Position numbers and translations under genes: made by a program. The notes under the pieces are model-generated. The model had not been told where the DNA came from. It searched no databases and worked only from the letters and a program-made list of their open reading frames with translations. From CAMCYM01 sp964405405 (GTDB taxonomy: Bacteria > Bacteroidota > Bacteroidia > Flavobacteriales_D > Sanyastnellaceae): DNA of 64,000 nucleotides. This document shows, piece by piece, positions 43,655 through 51,416 of this stretch (positions are counted from its first letter, which is position 1; every line of letters starts with the position of its first letter). The stretch lies in NCBI GenBank assembly GCA_964405405.1, contig CAYONT010000009.1, positions 4,684 to 68,683 on the forward strand. The letters run 5' to 3'.

Positions 43655-44626
43655 TCAGTACCCGAGGCGGCTGCGGACCCGCGCGAGGACGGGACCGGCC
43701 ACCGCGCGGGCCCGGGCCGCGCCCGCTGCCAACGTCGCCTCGAGCGCCCCGGCATCCCCCATCCAGCGGGCGTATTCGGCCCGTTCGGCAGCGAAGCCAT
43801 CCACGAGCGACTCCAGCAACTCCTTCTTCGCGTGGCCCCAGCCATACCCTCCGGCCCGCAGTTTCTCTGCCATCGCTGCCGCCGCAGCCGCCCCGGCCAC
43901 CACCCCGTACAACTGCCAAACCACCGAACCCTCCGGGTCCTTCGGGTCCTCCAGGGGCGTGGCGTCCGTCACGATGTCCTTGTTGATCCGCCGTTTCAAC
44001 TCCGCCGGATCGTCGAATACATTGAGTGTGTTCGATTTGGACTTCGACATCTTCCCCCCGTCCAACCCCGGCACATACATCGTCTCCGGCTGCGTGAGCT
44101 CCTGTGGCAGCACGAACGTCTCCCCCATCTGGTGGTTGAAACGCCCCGCCACATCCCGCGTCATTTCCAAGTGCTGGAGCTGGTCCTTGCCCACCGGAAC
44201 GAATTCCGCATCATAGAGCAAGATGTCCGCGGCCATGAGCATCGGGTACGTGAACAGGCCCGCGTTTACATCCTGGAGGCGCTCGGATTTGTCCTTGAAA
44301 CTGTGCGCCAACGTGAGCCGCTGGTAGGGATAGAAGCAACTCAGGTACCAGCTGAGCTCCGTCACCTCCGGGATGTCGCTCTGGCGGTAAAAAACCGTGC
44401 GTTCCGGGTCCAGACCCATCGCCAGCCAGGCGGCGGCCACGGACCGTGTGTTTTCCCGCAGCGCCGTTCCGTCCTTGATTTGCGTCAGCGAGTGCAGGTC
44501 GGCGATGAACAGAAATGACTCATTATCAGGCTTATGCGCAAGACCAATCGCAGGCCGAATCGCCCCCAACAGGTTGCCCAAATGAGGCGTTCCCGTGCTC
44601 TGGATGCCGGTCAGGATACGCGCCAT
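43655..44626 (-). CDS. trpS: Tryptophanyl-tRNA synthetase
   Basis: Class Ic synthetase that charges tRNA-Trp. The 323-residue product begins MARILTGIQSTGTPHLGN (PHLGN is the HIGH motif) and has LDGGKMSKSKSN as second signature, with the tryptophan-pocket segment YPMLMAADILLYDAEFVPVG. Length and order are normal. The C-terminal 60 residues are unusually alanine-rich (VVAGAAAAAAMAEKL, AAGAARARAVAGP). It starts 13 bases after the bacilliredoxin gene and is probably co-transcribed with it. Confidence 0.95.
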   Translation of the reverse strand: MARILTGIQSTGTPHLGNLLGAIRPAIGLAHKPDNESFLFIADLHSLTQIKDGTALRENTRSVAAAWLAMGLDPERTVFYRQSDIPEVTELSWYLSCFYPYQRLTLAHSFKDKSERLQDVNAGLFTYPMLMAADILLYDAEFVPVGKDQLQHLEMTRDVAGRFNHQMGETFVLPQELTQPETMYVPGLDGGKMSKSKSNTLNVFDDPAELKRRINKDIVTDATPLEDPKDPEGSVVWQLYGVVAGAAAAAAMAEKLRAGGYGWGHAKKELLESLVDGFAAERAEYARWMGDAGALEATLAAGAARARAVAGPVLARVRSRLGY

Positions 44627-44639
44627 GCTCCGGGTGCGG

Positions 44640-45056
44640 TTAGTTGGCGCAGTATTCGTCGAAGGCCGCTTGCAGGTGTGCAGCGATCATTTCGGCGGTT
44701 CGGCCTTCGATGTGGTGGCGCTCCACCATGTGTACCAACCGGCCATCCTTGAACAATCCGATGCTCGGCGAGCTCGGCGGATAGGGGAGCATGTACTGCC
44801 GGGCACGGTCCACGGCTTCCCGGTCCACGCCCGCGAAGGCGGTGGTCAAGTGGTTGGGACGCGTGGCGTGCTGGACGGCCAATTTCACAGCCGGCCGCAT
44901 CGAGCCAGCGGCACAGCCACAAACGCTGTTCAGCACCAACAACAACGTGCCGGGCTGGGCAAGGGCCGCATCGACATCGGCGGGTGTGGTCAGCTCCTCA
45001 AAACCCACTTGGGTGAGGTCGGAGCGCATGGGGGCTACGAGTTCGGAAGGGTACAT
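44640..45056 (-). CDS. BrxA/BrxB-family bacilliredoxin
   Basis: A 138-residue thioredoxin-fold protein (formerly DUF1094/YphP) that removes bacillithiol from oxidised protein thiols. It begins MYPSELVAPMRSDLTQVGF and has the CGC active-site motif in NSVCGCAAGSMRPAV, as in BrxA/B rather than CxxC thioredoxins. Its presence suggests the cell makes bacillithiol; no synthesis genes are in view. It lies between aspS (behind repeat array R5) and trpS, all on the minus strand. Confidence 0.93.
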   Translation of the reverse strand: MYPSELVAPMRSDLTQVGFEELTTPADVDAALAQPGTLLLVLNSVCGCAAGSMRPAVKLAVQHATRPNHLTTAFAGVDREAVDRARQYMLPYPPSSPSIGLFKDGRLVHMVERHHIEGRTAEMIAAHLQAAFDEYCAN

Positions 45057-45060
45057 GAGT

Positions 45061-45118
45061 GATAAGAGATATGCGGCTTCGCCGCGAGATGGGAGACATG
45101 CGGCTTCGCCGCGAGATT
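45061..45118. repeat. Hairpin repeat array R5, 3' of aspS
   Basis: Two clean units ending in the palindrome GCGGCTTCGCCGC, preceded by AGAGATAT and GGGAGACAT, at a period of 27 bases. The last unit runs into the aspS stop codon (GAGATTA on the plus strand). Confidence 0.85.
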
Positions 45119-46865
45119 AGGGCGCTGTAGAGCGCAGGTGCAGTTCGTTGTATTGGGTGGCATCGATGGGGCTGGGTGCATCGATCATCACATCCCGCCC
45201 GCTGTTGTTTTTCGGGAAGGCGATGAAGTCCCGGATGCTGTCACTGCCCCCGAGGAGCGAGCACAACCGATCGAAACCCAAGGCCAGCCCTCCGTGGGGA
45301 GGTGCGCCGAAGGTGAAGGCATTGAGCAGGAATCCAAACTGGGCTTCTGCTTGTTCCGGGGTGAAGCCCAGCAAATCGAACATCCGCGACTGAACCTCCC
45401 GATCGTGGATTCGGATGGAACCACCGCCCACTTCCACGCCGTTGATGACCATGTCGTAGGCGTTCGCACGGACCGCACCGGGATCGGAGTCGATGAGCCC
45501 CATGTGATCGGGCTTGGGGGAGGTGAAGGGGTGGTGCATCGCATGGAAGCGTCCGCTTTCTTCGTCCCATTCCAGCAAGGGGAAGTCCACCACCCAAAGC
45601 GGACGAAACACCTTGGGATCCCGCAACCCCAACTTTCCCCCCACGTGGAGGCGCAACTCGCTGAGCTGTTTCCGGATGGCGCTCAAGTCGCCCGAGAGCA
45701 GCAACAGGAGATCGCCCGTTGCAGCACCTGCATGGGCTGCCCACTGGGCCAAATCCTCCGCGCCATAAAACTTGTCCACGCTGGATTTGGCCGGACCATC
45801 TTCTGGCAAGCGGCAGTAAACCAATCCCTTGGCACCGATCTGTGGGCGTTTGACCCATTCGGTCAGTTCATCCAGTTCCTTGCGTGTGAAGCTTGCCGCT
45901 CCAGGTACGGCGATGCCCAGCACCGCCTCTGCCCCGTCAAACACGGGGAATCCTTTGCCTTGGGTCAGCGCCGTGAAGTCGACGAACTCCATCCCGAAGC
46001 GCACATCGGGCTTGTCGTTGCCATACCGGCGCATCGCCTCGTCGAAGGTCATCCGGGGGAAGGGCTCCAAGTGCACATCCAGCACCGTCTTGAACAGGTG
46101 TCGGACCAGGCCCTCGAACGTCTGGAGGATGTCCTCCTGCTCCACAAACGCCATCTCACAGTCGATCTGCGTGAACTCAGGCTGGCGGTCTGCCCGCAAG
46201 TCTTCGTCACGGAAGCACTTGACAATCTGATAGTAACGATCAAAACCACTGACCATCAGCAGCTGTTTGAACGTTTGCGGGCTTTGGGGCAGGGCGTAGA
46301 ACTGACCCGGGTTCATCCGGCTGGGGACCACAAAATCCCGGGCGCCCTCGGGGGTGGACTTGATGAGGACCGGCGTCTCGACCTCGATGAACTCCAAGCT
46401 GTCCATGTACTTCCGCGTCTCCATGCTGAGCCGGTGGCGGAGCATGAGGTTCTGTTGCACCGGCCTGCGCCGCAGGTCGAGGTACCGGTACTGCATGCGC
46501 AGGTCGTCTCCGCCGTCTGTGGCATCCTCAATGGTGAACGGCGGCGTCCGACTGGCATTGAGCAGGGTCACCTCGGTCACCTCGATTTCGATGTCTCCCG
46601 TGGGAATCCCCGCATTTTTCGACTCCCGTTCGCGCACCGTTCCCGTGGCCTGTACCACGAATTCCCGTCCCCACTTGCGGGCCTGCAGACACAGCTCCGG
46701 GCGCGTGTCCATGTTGAAGGCCAATTGGGTCAAACCATACCGGTCGCGCAAGTCCACAAAGGTCATCCCGCCCAAATCGCGGGCACGCTGCACCCAGCCG
46801 CTGAGGGTGACGGTCTTTCCGGCATCTGAAAGGCGGAGTGCTCCGCAAGTGTGGGATCGGTGCAT
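45117..46865 (-). CDS. aspS: Aspartyl-tRNA synthetase
   Basis: A 582-residue class IIb synthetase of the bacterial type. It has an N-terminal OB-fold anticodon-binding domain (GKTVTLSGWVQRARDLGGMTF), motif 2 region FRDEDLRADRQPEFTQID, a GAD insert domain at about 290-410 and motif 3 GLALGFDRLCSLLGG. The frame is open to 47213, but the family start MHRSHTCGALRLSDAG is at 46865, behind a TAAATTTG -7 element. It is the first gene of a probable aspS-brx-trpS series, separated from the second by repeat array R5. It diverges from the carboxylase gene. Confidence 0.96.
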   Translation of the reverse strand: MHRSHTCGALRLSDAGKTVTLSGWVQRARDLGGMTFVDLRDRYGLTQLAFNMDTRPELCLQARKWGREFVVQATGTVRERESKNAGIPTGDIEIEVTEVTLLNASRTPPFTIEDATDGGDDLRMQYRYLDLRRRPVQQNLMLRHRLSMETRKYMDSLEFIEVETPVLIKSTPEGARDFVVPSRMNPGQFYALPQSPQTFKQLLMVSGFDRYYQIVKCFRDEDLRADRQPEFTQIDCEMAFVEQEDILQTFEGLVRHLFKTVLDVHLEPFPRMTFDEAMRRYGNDKPDVRFGMEFVDFTALTQGKGFPVFDGAEAVLGIAVPGAASFTRKELDELTEWVKRPQIGAKGLVYCRLPEDGPAKSSVDKFYGAEDLAQWAAHAGAATGDLLLLLSGDLSAIRKQLSELRLHVGGKLGLRDPKVFRPLWVVDFPLLEWDEESGRFHAMHHPFTSPKPDHMGLIDSDPGAVRANAYDMVINGVEVGGGSIRIHDREVQSRMFDLLGFTPEQAEAQFGFLLNAFTFGAPPHGGLALGFDRLCSLLGGSDSIRDFIAFPKNNSGRDVMIDAPSPIDATQYNELHLRSTAP

Positions 46866-46901
46866 GGGATGGGGTTCACTGAGCGAATCGGGTTCGCTGC
46901 G

Positions 46902-46909
46902 CAAATTTA
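46902..46909 (-). promoter_or_regulatory. aspS -7 promoter element
   Basis: TAAATTTG on the minus strand matches TAnnTTTG, 36 bases upstream of ATG 46865. Confidence 0.55.
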
Positions 46910-46976
46910 CCAACGAAACCCCTCGCAGCAACGCAGTACACGCCGGTTCTGCGGCGCACGTGCCCCCCTTCCGCCG

Positions 46977-46984
46977 TAGTTTCG
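46977..46984 (+). promoter_or_regulatory. -7 element of the carboxylase gene
   Basis: TAGTTTCG matches TAnnTTYG, 17 bases upstream of ATG 47002. Confidence 0.5.
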
Positions 46985-47001
46985 CAGGGAAAACGGAAGC
47001 C

Positions 47002-48558
47002 ATGGAGACCCCCAACCCATTGACCCCTGCAGAACGATTGGATGCCCTGCGTGCCGAAGCCTTGCGGGGCGGCGGCCTGGACCGGATGGAGGCACAGCAC
47101 GCCAAAGGCAAGCTCACCGCCCGGGAGCGCATCGACCTGCTGCTCGACCCCGGGACCTTCGTGGAGCTGGGCATGCTGGTGCAGCACCGCTCCGTGCATT
47201 TCGGGCTGGACAAGCAACGCTACCTCGGCGACGGCGTCGTCACCGGTTACGGGCGCGTGGAGGGCCGGCTCGTGTACGTGTTCTCCCAGGACTTTACGGT
47301 GCTTGGGGGCTCGTTGGCAGAAGCCCATGCTGAGAAGATTTGTCGGGTCATGGATTTGGCCTTGCAGAATGGAGCGCCGGTCATCGGGCTCAACGACAGC
47401 GGCGGCGCGCGCATCCAGGAAGGCGTCGTCTCCTTGGCCGGCTATGCCGACATTTTCCACCGCAACGTGCAGGCCAGCGGCGTCATTCCGCAGCTCAGTG
47501 CCATCCTCGGTCCCTGCGCAGGCGGGGCCGTTTACTCCCCGGCGTTGACCGACTTCATCTACATGGCGGAGGGCACCAGCTACATGTTCGTCACCGGGCC
47601 CAACGTCGTGAAGACCGTGACCCATGAGCAGGTGACCAGCGAGGAGTTGGGCGGAGCCCGGGCCCATGCCTCCAAGTCAGGCGTGACCCATTTCACCGCG
47701 CCGAACGAAGCCGCCGTCATAGGCCAAATCCGTTCCACCCTCTCCTACCTGCCCGCCAACTGCGAGGAGCGTCCGCCCCACCTCCCCTACACCCCCAGCG
47801 ACGAGGACCGGCCCGCCCTGGAAACGATCATCCCGGCCCAGGCACAACAGCCGTACGACATGCGGTCCGTCATCCAAGGGGTGGTCGATGCCGGCAGTTT
47901 CCTCGAAGTCCATCGGGATTTTGCTGAGAACATCGTTTGTGGGTTTGCCCGTTTGGCCGGCAGAAGCATCGGCATCGTCGCGAACCAACCCGCGTTCCTC
48001 GCGGGCGTCCTCGACATCAAGGCATCCAACAAAGCGGCGCGCTTCGTCCGAACCTGCGACGCCTTCAACGTCCCGCTCCTCGTCTTCGAAGACGTCCCCG
48101 GCTTCCTGCCCGGCACGGACCAGGAATGGAACGGCATCATCTCCAACGGCGCCAAGCTCCTCTACGCCTTCAGCGAGGCCACCGTCCCACGGATCACCGT
48201 CATCACCCGCAAAGCCTACGGCGGGGCCTACGACGTGATGAACAGCCGCCACATCGGCGCGGATTGCGTCTTCGCTTGGCCTACCGCCGAAATCGCGGTC
48301 ATGGGGGCCAAGGGCGCCGCCGAAATCATCTTCCGCAAGGAAATCGCGGAAGCTCCGGACCCCGCTACCGAGTGGGCGTCCAAAGAGGCCGAATACGCCA
48401 CCCTCTTCGCCCACCCCTACAACGCGGCGGCCCGCGGCTACGTCGATGACGTCATCCACCCGCGCACCACCCGTTCCCGCCTCATCGACGCATTCCAAAT
48501 GCTCGAAAACAAGGCGATCCCGCGGCCCCGCCGCAAGCACGGCAACCTACCGCTCTGA
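47002..48558 (+). CDS. pccB: Acyl-CoA carboxylase carboxyltransferase subunit (propionyl-CoA carboxylase beta type)
   Basis: A 518-residue carboxyltransferase that moves the carboxyl group from biotin to propionyl-CoA or a related acyl-CoA. It has twin crotonase-like halves: KGKLTARERIDLLLDPGTF, GLNDSGGARIQEGV and GPCAGGAVYSPALTDF in the first, and FLPGTDQEWNGIISNGAKLL, RKAYGGAYDVMNSRHI and AVMGAKGAAEIIFRKE in the second. Length and motifs fit PccB; substrate choice (propionyl, acetyl or methylcrotonyl) cannot be fixed here, and the biotin subunit is not in the window. ATG 47002 is the family start; the frame upstream is antisense to aspS. Confidence 0.92.
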   Translation: METPNPLTPAERLDALRAEALRGGGLDRMEAQHAKGKLTARERIDLLLDPGTFVELGMLVQHRSVHFGLDKQRYLGDGVVTGYGRVEGRLVYVFSQDFTVLGGSLAEAHAEKICRVMDLALQNGAPVIGLNDSGGARIQEGVVSLAGYADIFHRNVQASGVIPQLSAILGPCAGGAVYSPALTDFIYMAEGTSYMFVTGPNVVKTVTHEQVTSEELGGARAHASKSGVTHFTAPNEAAVIGQIRSTLSYLPANCEERPPHLPYTPSDEDRPALETIIPAQAQQPYDMRSVIQGVVDAGSFLEVHRDFAENIVCGFARLAGRSIGIVANQPAFLAGVLDIKASNKAARFVRTCDAFNVPLLVFEDVPGFLPGTDQEWNGIISNGAKLLYAFSEATVPRITVITRKAYGGAYDVMNSRHIGADCVFAWPTAEIAVMGAKGAAEIIFRKEIAEAPDPATEWASKEAEYATLFAHPYNAAARGYVDDVIHPRTTRSRLIDAFQMLENKAIPRPRRKHGNLPL

Positions 48559-48570
48559 GACGAAAAATAC

Positions 48571-48640
48571 CGCCGCTTCGCGGCTGGAGATATCGCCGCT
48601 TCGCGGCTGGAGATATCGCCGCTTCGCTCAGAAACAAGAA
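48571..48640. repeat. Hairpin repeat array R6, 3' of the carboxylase gene
   Basis: Two exact 23-base units (48571-48593, 48594-48616) and a partial third. Each holds the hairpin GCCGCTTCGCGGC and the linker TGGAGATAT. It starts 12 bases after the stop codon. The remaining part of the 312-base gap, 48641-48754, contains no gene I can support; it has a small hairpin CCGAG-GGTA-CTCGG near 48653. Confidence 0.85.
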
Positions 48641-48754
48641 ATGGGCAAATCCGAGGGTACTCGGGTCAGGGACTCAAAACGGCGGCCTCGGCAACTTGGT
48701 CCCACAGGTCCGTCGTCGTGGAGGTCAGGTGCGGGTTCTCCCAAATCCCGAAAC

Positions 48755-48870
48755 CGCGCCGCATGTCTCTTATCTCGCGGCGAAGTCGCTTGTCTCCTGT
48801 CTCGCGGCGCGCAGCGCCGCATGTCTCTTATTTCGCGGTGAAGCCGCATATTTCACGGCGCTGCGCGCGC
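48755..48870. repeat. Hairpin repeat array R7, 3' of yoeB
   Basis: Four or five units in the opposite written orientation (GCCGCATGTCTCTTATCTCG type) with GCGGCGAAGTCGC, GCGGCGCGCAGCGCCGC and GCGGTGAAGCCGC cores. It ends at the yoeB stop codon with TTTCACGGCGC-TGCGCGCGCTTACT, the same terminal unit found in R8. Confidence 0.85.
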
Positions 48871-49149
48871 TTACTTACCGTCGTAATGAAACCGACACTG
48901 GATGATGGTGCACCGTTGGTCTACCCCTTTGGAGCCACTGATTCGGTAAACCAACCTGTGGTCACCCGAGATCCGCCGGGACCAAAAACCTCTGAGTCCA
49001 AACCTCAAAGCCTCAGGTTTGCCCAATCCTTGGAAGGGTTCCCTTTGGATGGACTTGATGAGTTCACGGATTTTGATCACGACACCCGGGTCGTTCTCCA
49101 ACCAATAGGAGAAATCCTCCCAGGCCAGTTCGGTAAACTCCACGGTCAT
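48871..49149 (-). CDS. yoeB: YoeB toxin (ribosome-dependent mRNA endonuclease)
   Basis: A 92-residue RelE-superfamily toxin that cuts mRNA in the ribosomal A site. It reads MTVEFTELAWEDFSYWLEND near the start and GLGKPEALRFGLRGFWSRRI and DHRLVYRISG in the core, with the catalytic Glu (PEALR), Arg and His of YoeB in place and a C-terminal CRFHYDGK. The usual end is HY, so the last residues are slightly extended. ATG 49149 overlaps the yefM stop by 4 bases (ATGA). The longer open frame to 49464 is antisense and out of frame with the antitoxin and is not used. Confidence 0.94.
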   Translation of the reverse strand: MTVEFTELAWEDFSYWLENDPGVVIKIRELIKSIQREPFQGLGKPEALRFGLRGFWSRRISGDHRLVYRISGSKGVDQRCTIIQCRFHYDGK

Positions 49150-49403
49150 CCTTTGAAGAGAACCGTTTTGTTGTCTTCGATTTGGCCGATGGAGCGCTGA
49201 AGTCGCTGGAGGTTCGCTTCCGTTGAAAGCAAATGCTCTGTCTCCTTGAGCGCATTGTATTCCTGAATGGACATGATGACAACGGCTTCCTCCTCGCCAT
49301 TCCTCGGTACGATGATGACGTCCATGGATTTCGAGACATAGTCGAAGTATTCTTTCATCCCTTTTCGCAGGGTAGAGATGGAGATGGCTTTCATGGGAGA
49401 CAT
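49146..49403 (-). CDS. yefM: YefM/Phd-family antitoxin
   Basis: An 85-residue antitoxin that neutralises YoeB and represses the operon. The N-terminal Phd/YefM fold (MKAISISTLRKGMKEYFDYV, VIIVPRNGEEEAVVIMSIQEYNAL) binds DNA; the C-terminal tail (SIGQIEDNKTVLFKG) should wrap the toxin. Start 49403 (MSPMKAIS) or 49394 (MKAIS) are both possible; the second is more like the family. The stop overlaps the toxin start. The upstream region carries three CGTAC-core sites at exact 12-base spacing, as expected for YefM control. Confidence 0.93.
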   Translation of the reverse strand: MSPMKAISISTLRKGMKEYFDYVSKSMDVIIVPRNGEEEAVVIMSIQEYNALKETEHLLSTEANLQRLQRSIGQIEDNKTVLFKG

Positions 49404-49410
49404 TTGTTTC

Positions 49411-49418
49411 CGAATATA
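49411..49418 (-). promoter_or_regulatory. yefM-yoeB -7 promoter element
   Basis: TATATTCG on the minus strand, 7 or 16 bases upstream of the possible ATG codons. The operator sites begin 9 bases upstream of it, covering the region where -33 contacts would fall. Confidence 0.55.
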
Positions 49419-49427
49419 CGCTAAAAA

Positions 49428-49457
49428 CGTACATGTGAACGTACAAGAATGCGTACG
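49428..49457. promoter_or_regulatory. YefM-type operator array
   Basis: CGTACA (49428-49433), CGTACA (49440-49445) and CGTACG (49452-49457) are spaced exactly 12 bases start to start. The YefM operator of Escherichia coli uses TGTACA cores at 12-base spacing, so this is a good match to that architecture with a changed first base. A weaker ATACGC site lies 12 bases further toward the gene and touches the -7 element. Confidence 0.7.
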
Positions 49458-49468
49458 TCATCAATCAT

Positions 49469-49561
49469 CTCGCGACGTGCAGCGGCGCATGTCTCCTATT
49501 TCGCGGCGCAGCCGCATGTCTCGCGGCGAAGCCGCATGTTTCACGGCGCGCAGCGCCGAGC
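49469..49561. repeat. Hairpin repeat array R8, 3' of the thioredoxin-like gene
   Basis: Three to four units in the same written orientation as R7 (GGCGCATGTCTCCTATTTCG, GCGGCGCAGCCGC, GCGGCGAAGCCGC) ending TTTCACGGCGC-GCAGCGCCGAGCTTACT at the stop codon of the next gene. With R7 it brackets yefM-yoeB. Confidence 0.85.
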
Positions 49562-50206
49562 TTACTGCCGCTTGATGGAGCAACCCATGGCCGGGGTTTC
49601 CGGTTGGGTCACGGGGGCGCCCTTGGCCAGTTGGGTCAGGGCGTTGCGCAGGTAATGCTCCTTGACCTCCTTGGCACGGCTGACGTTGTCGTCAATGGCC
49701 CCGCGGTACACCAGGTTCAGGGAGGCGTCGAAGAGGAAGACGTGCGGGGTCTTGGTGGCGCCGAAGGCATCGGCGAGCAGGTGCTTTTCGTCGAGCAGGT
49801 AGGGCATGCTGTAACGCTGCTCAGCGGCATGGCGGACCATGGCGTCGAACGAGTCGTCACCGCCGCGCTTCGCTTCGTTGGAGTTGATGAGAACCATGTT
49901 CACTCCGTTGCGTGCGGCGAACTTCGCGATGTCGTTGTAGCGGCCTTCCCATCCTTCGCTCTTCTCGCCATTGCCCACCACGAAGGGACAGGTGTTGCAG
50001 GAGAAGACGACGAGCAAGCCCTTTTCACCCTTGCTTTGGGCCAAACTCATCAAAGCACCGTCCACGTTTTTCAAGGCTTGGTCCGCAAGGGGGGCACGTG
50101 CGCCGAGGGCCAATTCCGGGCGAGGCTCGGCGATGGAGAGCGGGGCGAAGGCCATTGCGAAACTGGCGAACAGGGCGAGGAGCGCGGGGAAGAAGGGGAA
50201 TTTCAT
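49562..50206 (-). CDS. Exported thioredoxin-fold (AhpC/TSA-like) protein
   Basis: A 214-residue periplasmic protein with signal peptide MKFPFFPALLALFASFAMAF. The thioredoxin-like domain has the redox motif in VVFSCNTCPFVVGN (CxxC), followed by RNGVNMVLINSNEAKRGGDD and the cis-proline segment ATKTPHVFLFD. The C-terminus carries another cysteine (AMGCSIKRQ), as in related proteins ending GCxIKW. It is likely a thiol-disulfide oxidoreductase or peroxiredoxin-like enzyme; the substrate is unknown. It is separated from queA by 63 bases that include a GTTTGGCCTATG motif inside a short hairpin. Confidence 0.9.
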   Translation of the reverse strand: MKFPFFPALLALFASFAMAFAPLSIAEPRPELALGARAPLADQALKNVDGALMSLAQSKGEKGLLVVFSCNTCPFVVGNGEKSEGWEGRYNDIAKFAARNGVNMVLINSNEAKRGGDDSFDAMVRHAAEQRYSMPYLLDEKHLLADAFGATKTPHVFLFDASLNLVYRGAIDDNVSRAKEVKEHYLRNALTQLAKGAPVTQPETPAMGCSIKRQ

Positions 50207-50269
50207 GGCGTGTTGGGGTTGGGTTTGGCCTATGAAACCTATCGGAAGGGCAAGTTGTTCAACCGGGCA

Positions 50270-51319
50270 TCAGCGGATGAGCAGCGCGTCGCCGTAGGCG
50301 TAGAACCGGTATTCTTCCTTGATGGCCTCCTGGTAGGCCTCCATCAGCAGGTCGTGGCCGGTGAAGGCGGAGCACAGCATGAGCAGGGTGCTTTGCGGGG
50401 TGTGGAAGTTCGTGATGAGGCTGTCGGCGATCTTGAAATCGTGGGGCGGGAAGATGAACCGGTTGGTCCAGCCACGGAAGTCCTTCAGGGTGTTGTTGGT
50501 GCTGACGGAGGTCTCCATGGCCCGCAACGCAGTGGTTCCCAGGGCGCAAACGCGTTTGCCCGCATCTTTTGCCTGGTTCACGCGTGCCACGCATGCGGCG
50601 TCGATGATGAGCTGCTCAGAGTCCACTTTGTGCTTCGTCAGGTCCTCGACTTCCACGGGCCGGAAGGTGCCCAGCCCGATGTGCAAGGTGAGGAAGGCCA
50701 AATCAATCCCCTTGATTTCCAATCGCTTCAGCAGTTGCTTCGAGAAGTGCAACCCCGCGGTGGGCACGGCCACGGCCCCGAGGTTCTTCGCATAGATGGT
50801 CTGGAAGCGCTCTTGGTCGAGGGGTTCCACGGGCCGCTTGATGTAGCGCGGCAAGGGGGTTTCGCCGAGTTTCACGACCATCTCCATGAACTCTTCGTAC
50901 GAGCCGTCGAAGAGGAAGCGCAAGGTCCGTCCGCGTGAGGTGGTGTTGTCGATGACTTCGGCCACCAGTTCGTCGTTTTCACCGAAGTACAGTTTGTTGC
51001 CAATCCGGATCTTGCGGGCGGGATCGACGAGGACGTCCCACAGGATGCTCTCCCGGTTGAGTTCGCGCAGGAGGAACACCTCGATGACGGCGCCGGTTTT
51101 CTCTTTGTTTCCGTAGAGTTTGGCCGGAAAAACCCGGGTGTCGTTCGCCACGAACACGTCACCTTCATCGAATTCGTGGATGAGGTCCTTGACCATCTTG
51201 TGCTCAAAGGTTCCGGAGGCCCGGTTGATGACGAGCAGGCGGCTGTCGTCCCGGTTTTCCAACGGATATTGGGCGATGAGGTGCTTGGGCACGTCGTACT
51301 TGAACGAGGAGAGCTTCAT
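50270..51319 (-). CDS. queA: S-adenosylmethionine:tRNA ribosyltransferase-isomerase
   Basis: Transfers and isomerises the ribosyl group of SAM onto 7-aminomethyl-7-deazaguanine in tRNA to give epoxyqueuosine. The 349-residue protein shows family sequence throughout: FKYDVPKHLIAQYPLENRDDSRLLV at the start, FVANDTRVFPAKLYG, PLPRYIKRP, YAKNLGAVAVPTAGLHF and TNFHTPQSTLLMLCSAF near the end. ATG 51319 is the family start; the frame is open to 51382. A TACTTTCG -7 element lies about 70 bases upstream, inside that unused extension. Confidence 0.95.
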   Translation of the reverse strand: MKLSSFKYDVPKHLIAQYPLENRDDSRLLVINRASGTFEHKMVKDLIHEFDEGDVFVANDTRVFPAKLYGNKEKTGAVIEVFLLRELNRESILWDVLVDPARKIRIGNKLYFGENDELVAEVIDNTTSRGRTLRFLFDGSYEEFMEMVVKLGETPLPRYIKRPVEPLDQERFQTIYAKNLGAVAVPTAGLHFSKQLLKRLEIKGIDLAFLTLHIGLGTFRPVEVEDLTKHKVDSEQLIIDAACVARVNQAKDAGKRVCALGTTALRAMETSVSTNNTLKDFRGWTNRFIFPPHDFKIADSLITNFHTPQSTLLMLCSAFTGHDLLMEAYQEAIKEEYRFYAYGDALLIR

Positions 51320-51389
51320 GGGCCTACGGGAAATCAAGAGCGACCCGAGCGGCGACCGCCCCCCGTGGGCGGGGCCTGGCAAGGGTGTG

Positions 51390-51397
51390 CGAAAGTA
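51390..51397 (-). promoter_or_regulatory. queA -7 promoter element
   Basis: TACTTTCG on the minus strand matches TAnnTTYG, about 70 bases upstream of ATG 51319. Confidence 0.4.
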
Positions 51398-51416
51398 GTC
51401 AATTTCGGGACGGAGG

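Noticed and set aside
45138..46829. 563-residue open frame on the plus strand
   Set aside because: Antisense to aspS; no protein family features.
48641..48754. tRNA gene
   Set aside because: T-arm-like and anticodon-loop-like words occur, but no acceptor stem pairs and no cloverleaf can be drawn.
48628..48849. 73-residue arginine-rich open frame on the minus strand
   Set aside because: Made mostly of repeat array R7 in translation.
32978..49561. Hairpin arrays as CRISPR
   Set aside because: Units are palindromic, follow each other at about 27 bases with no unique spacers, and no cas genes are present.
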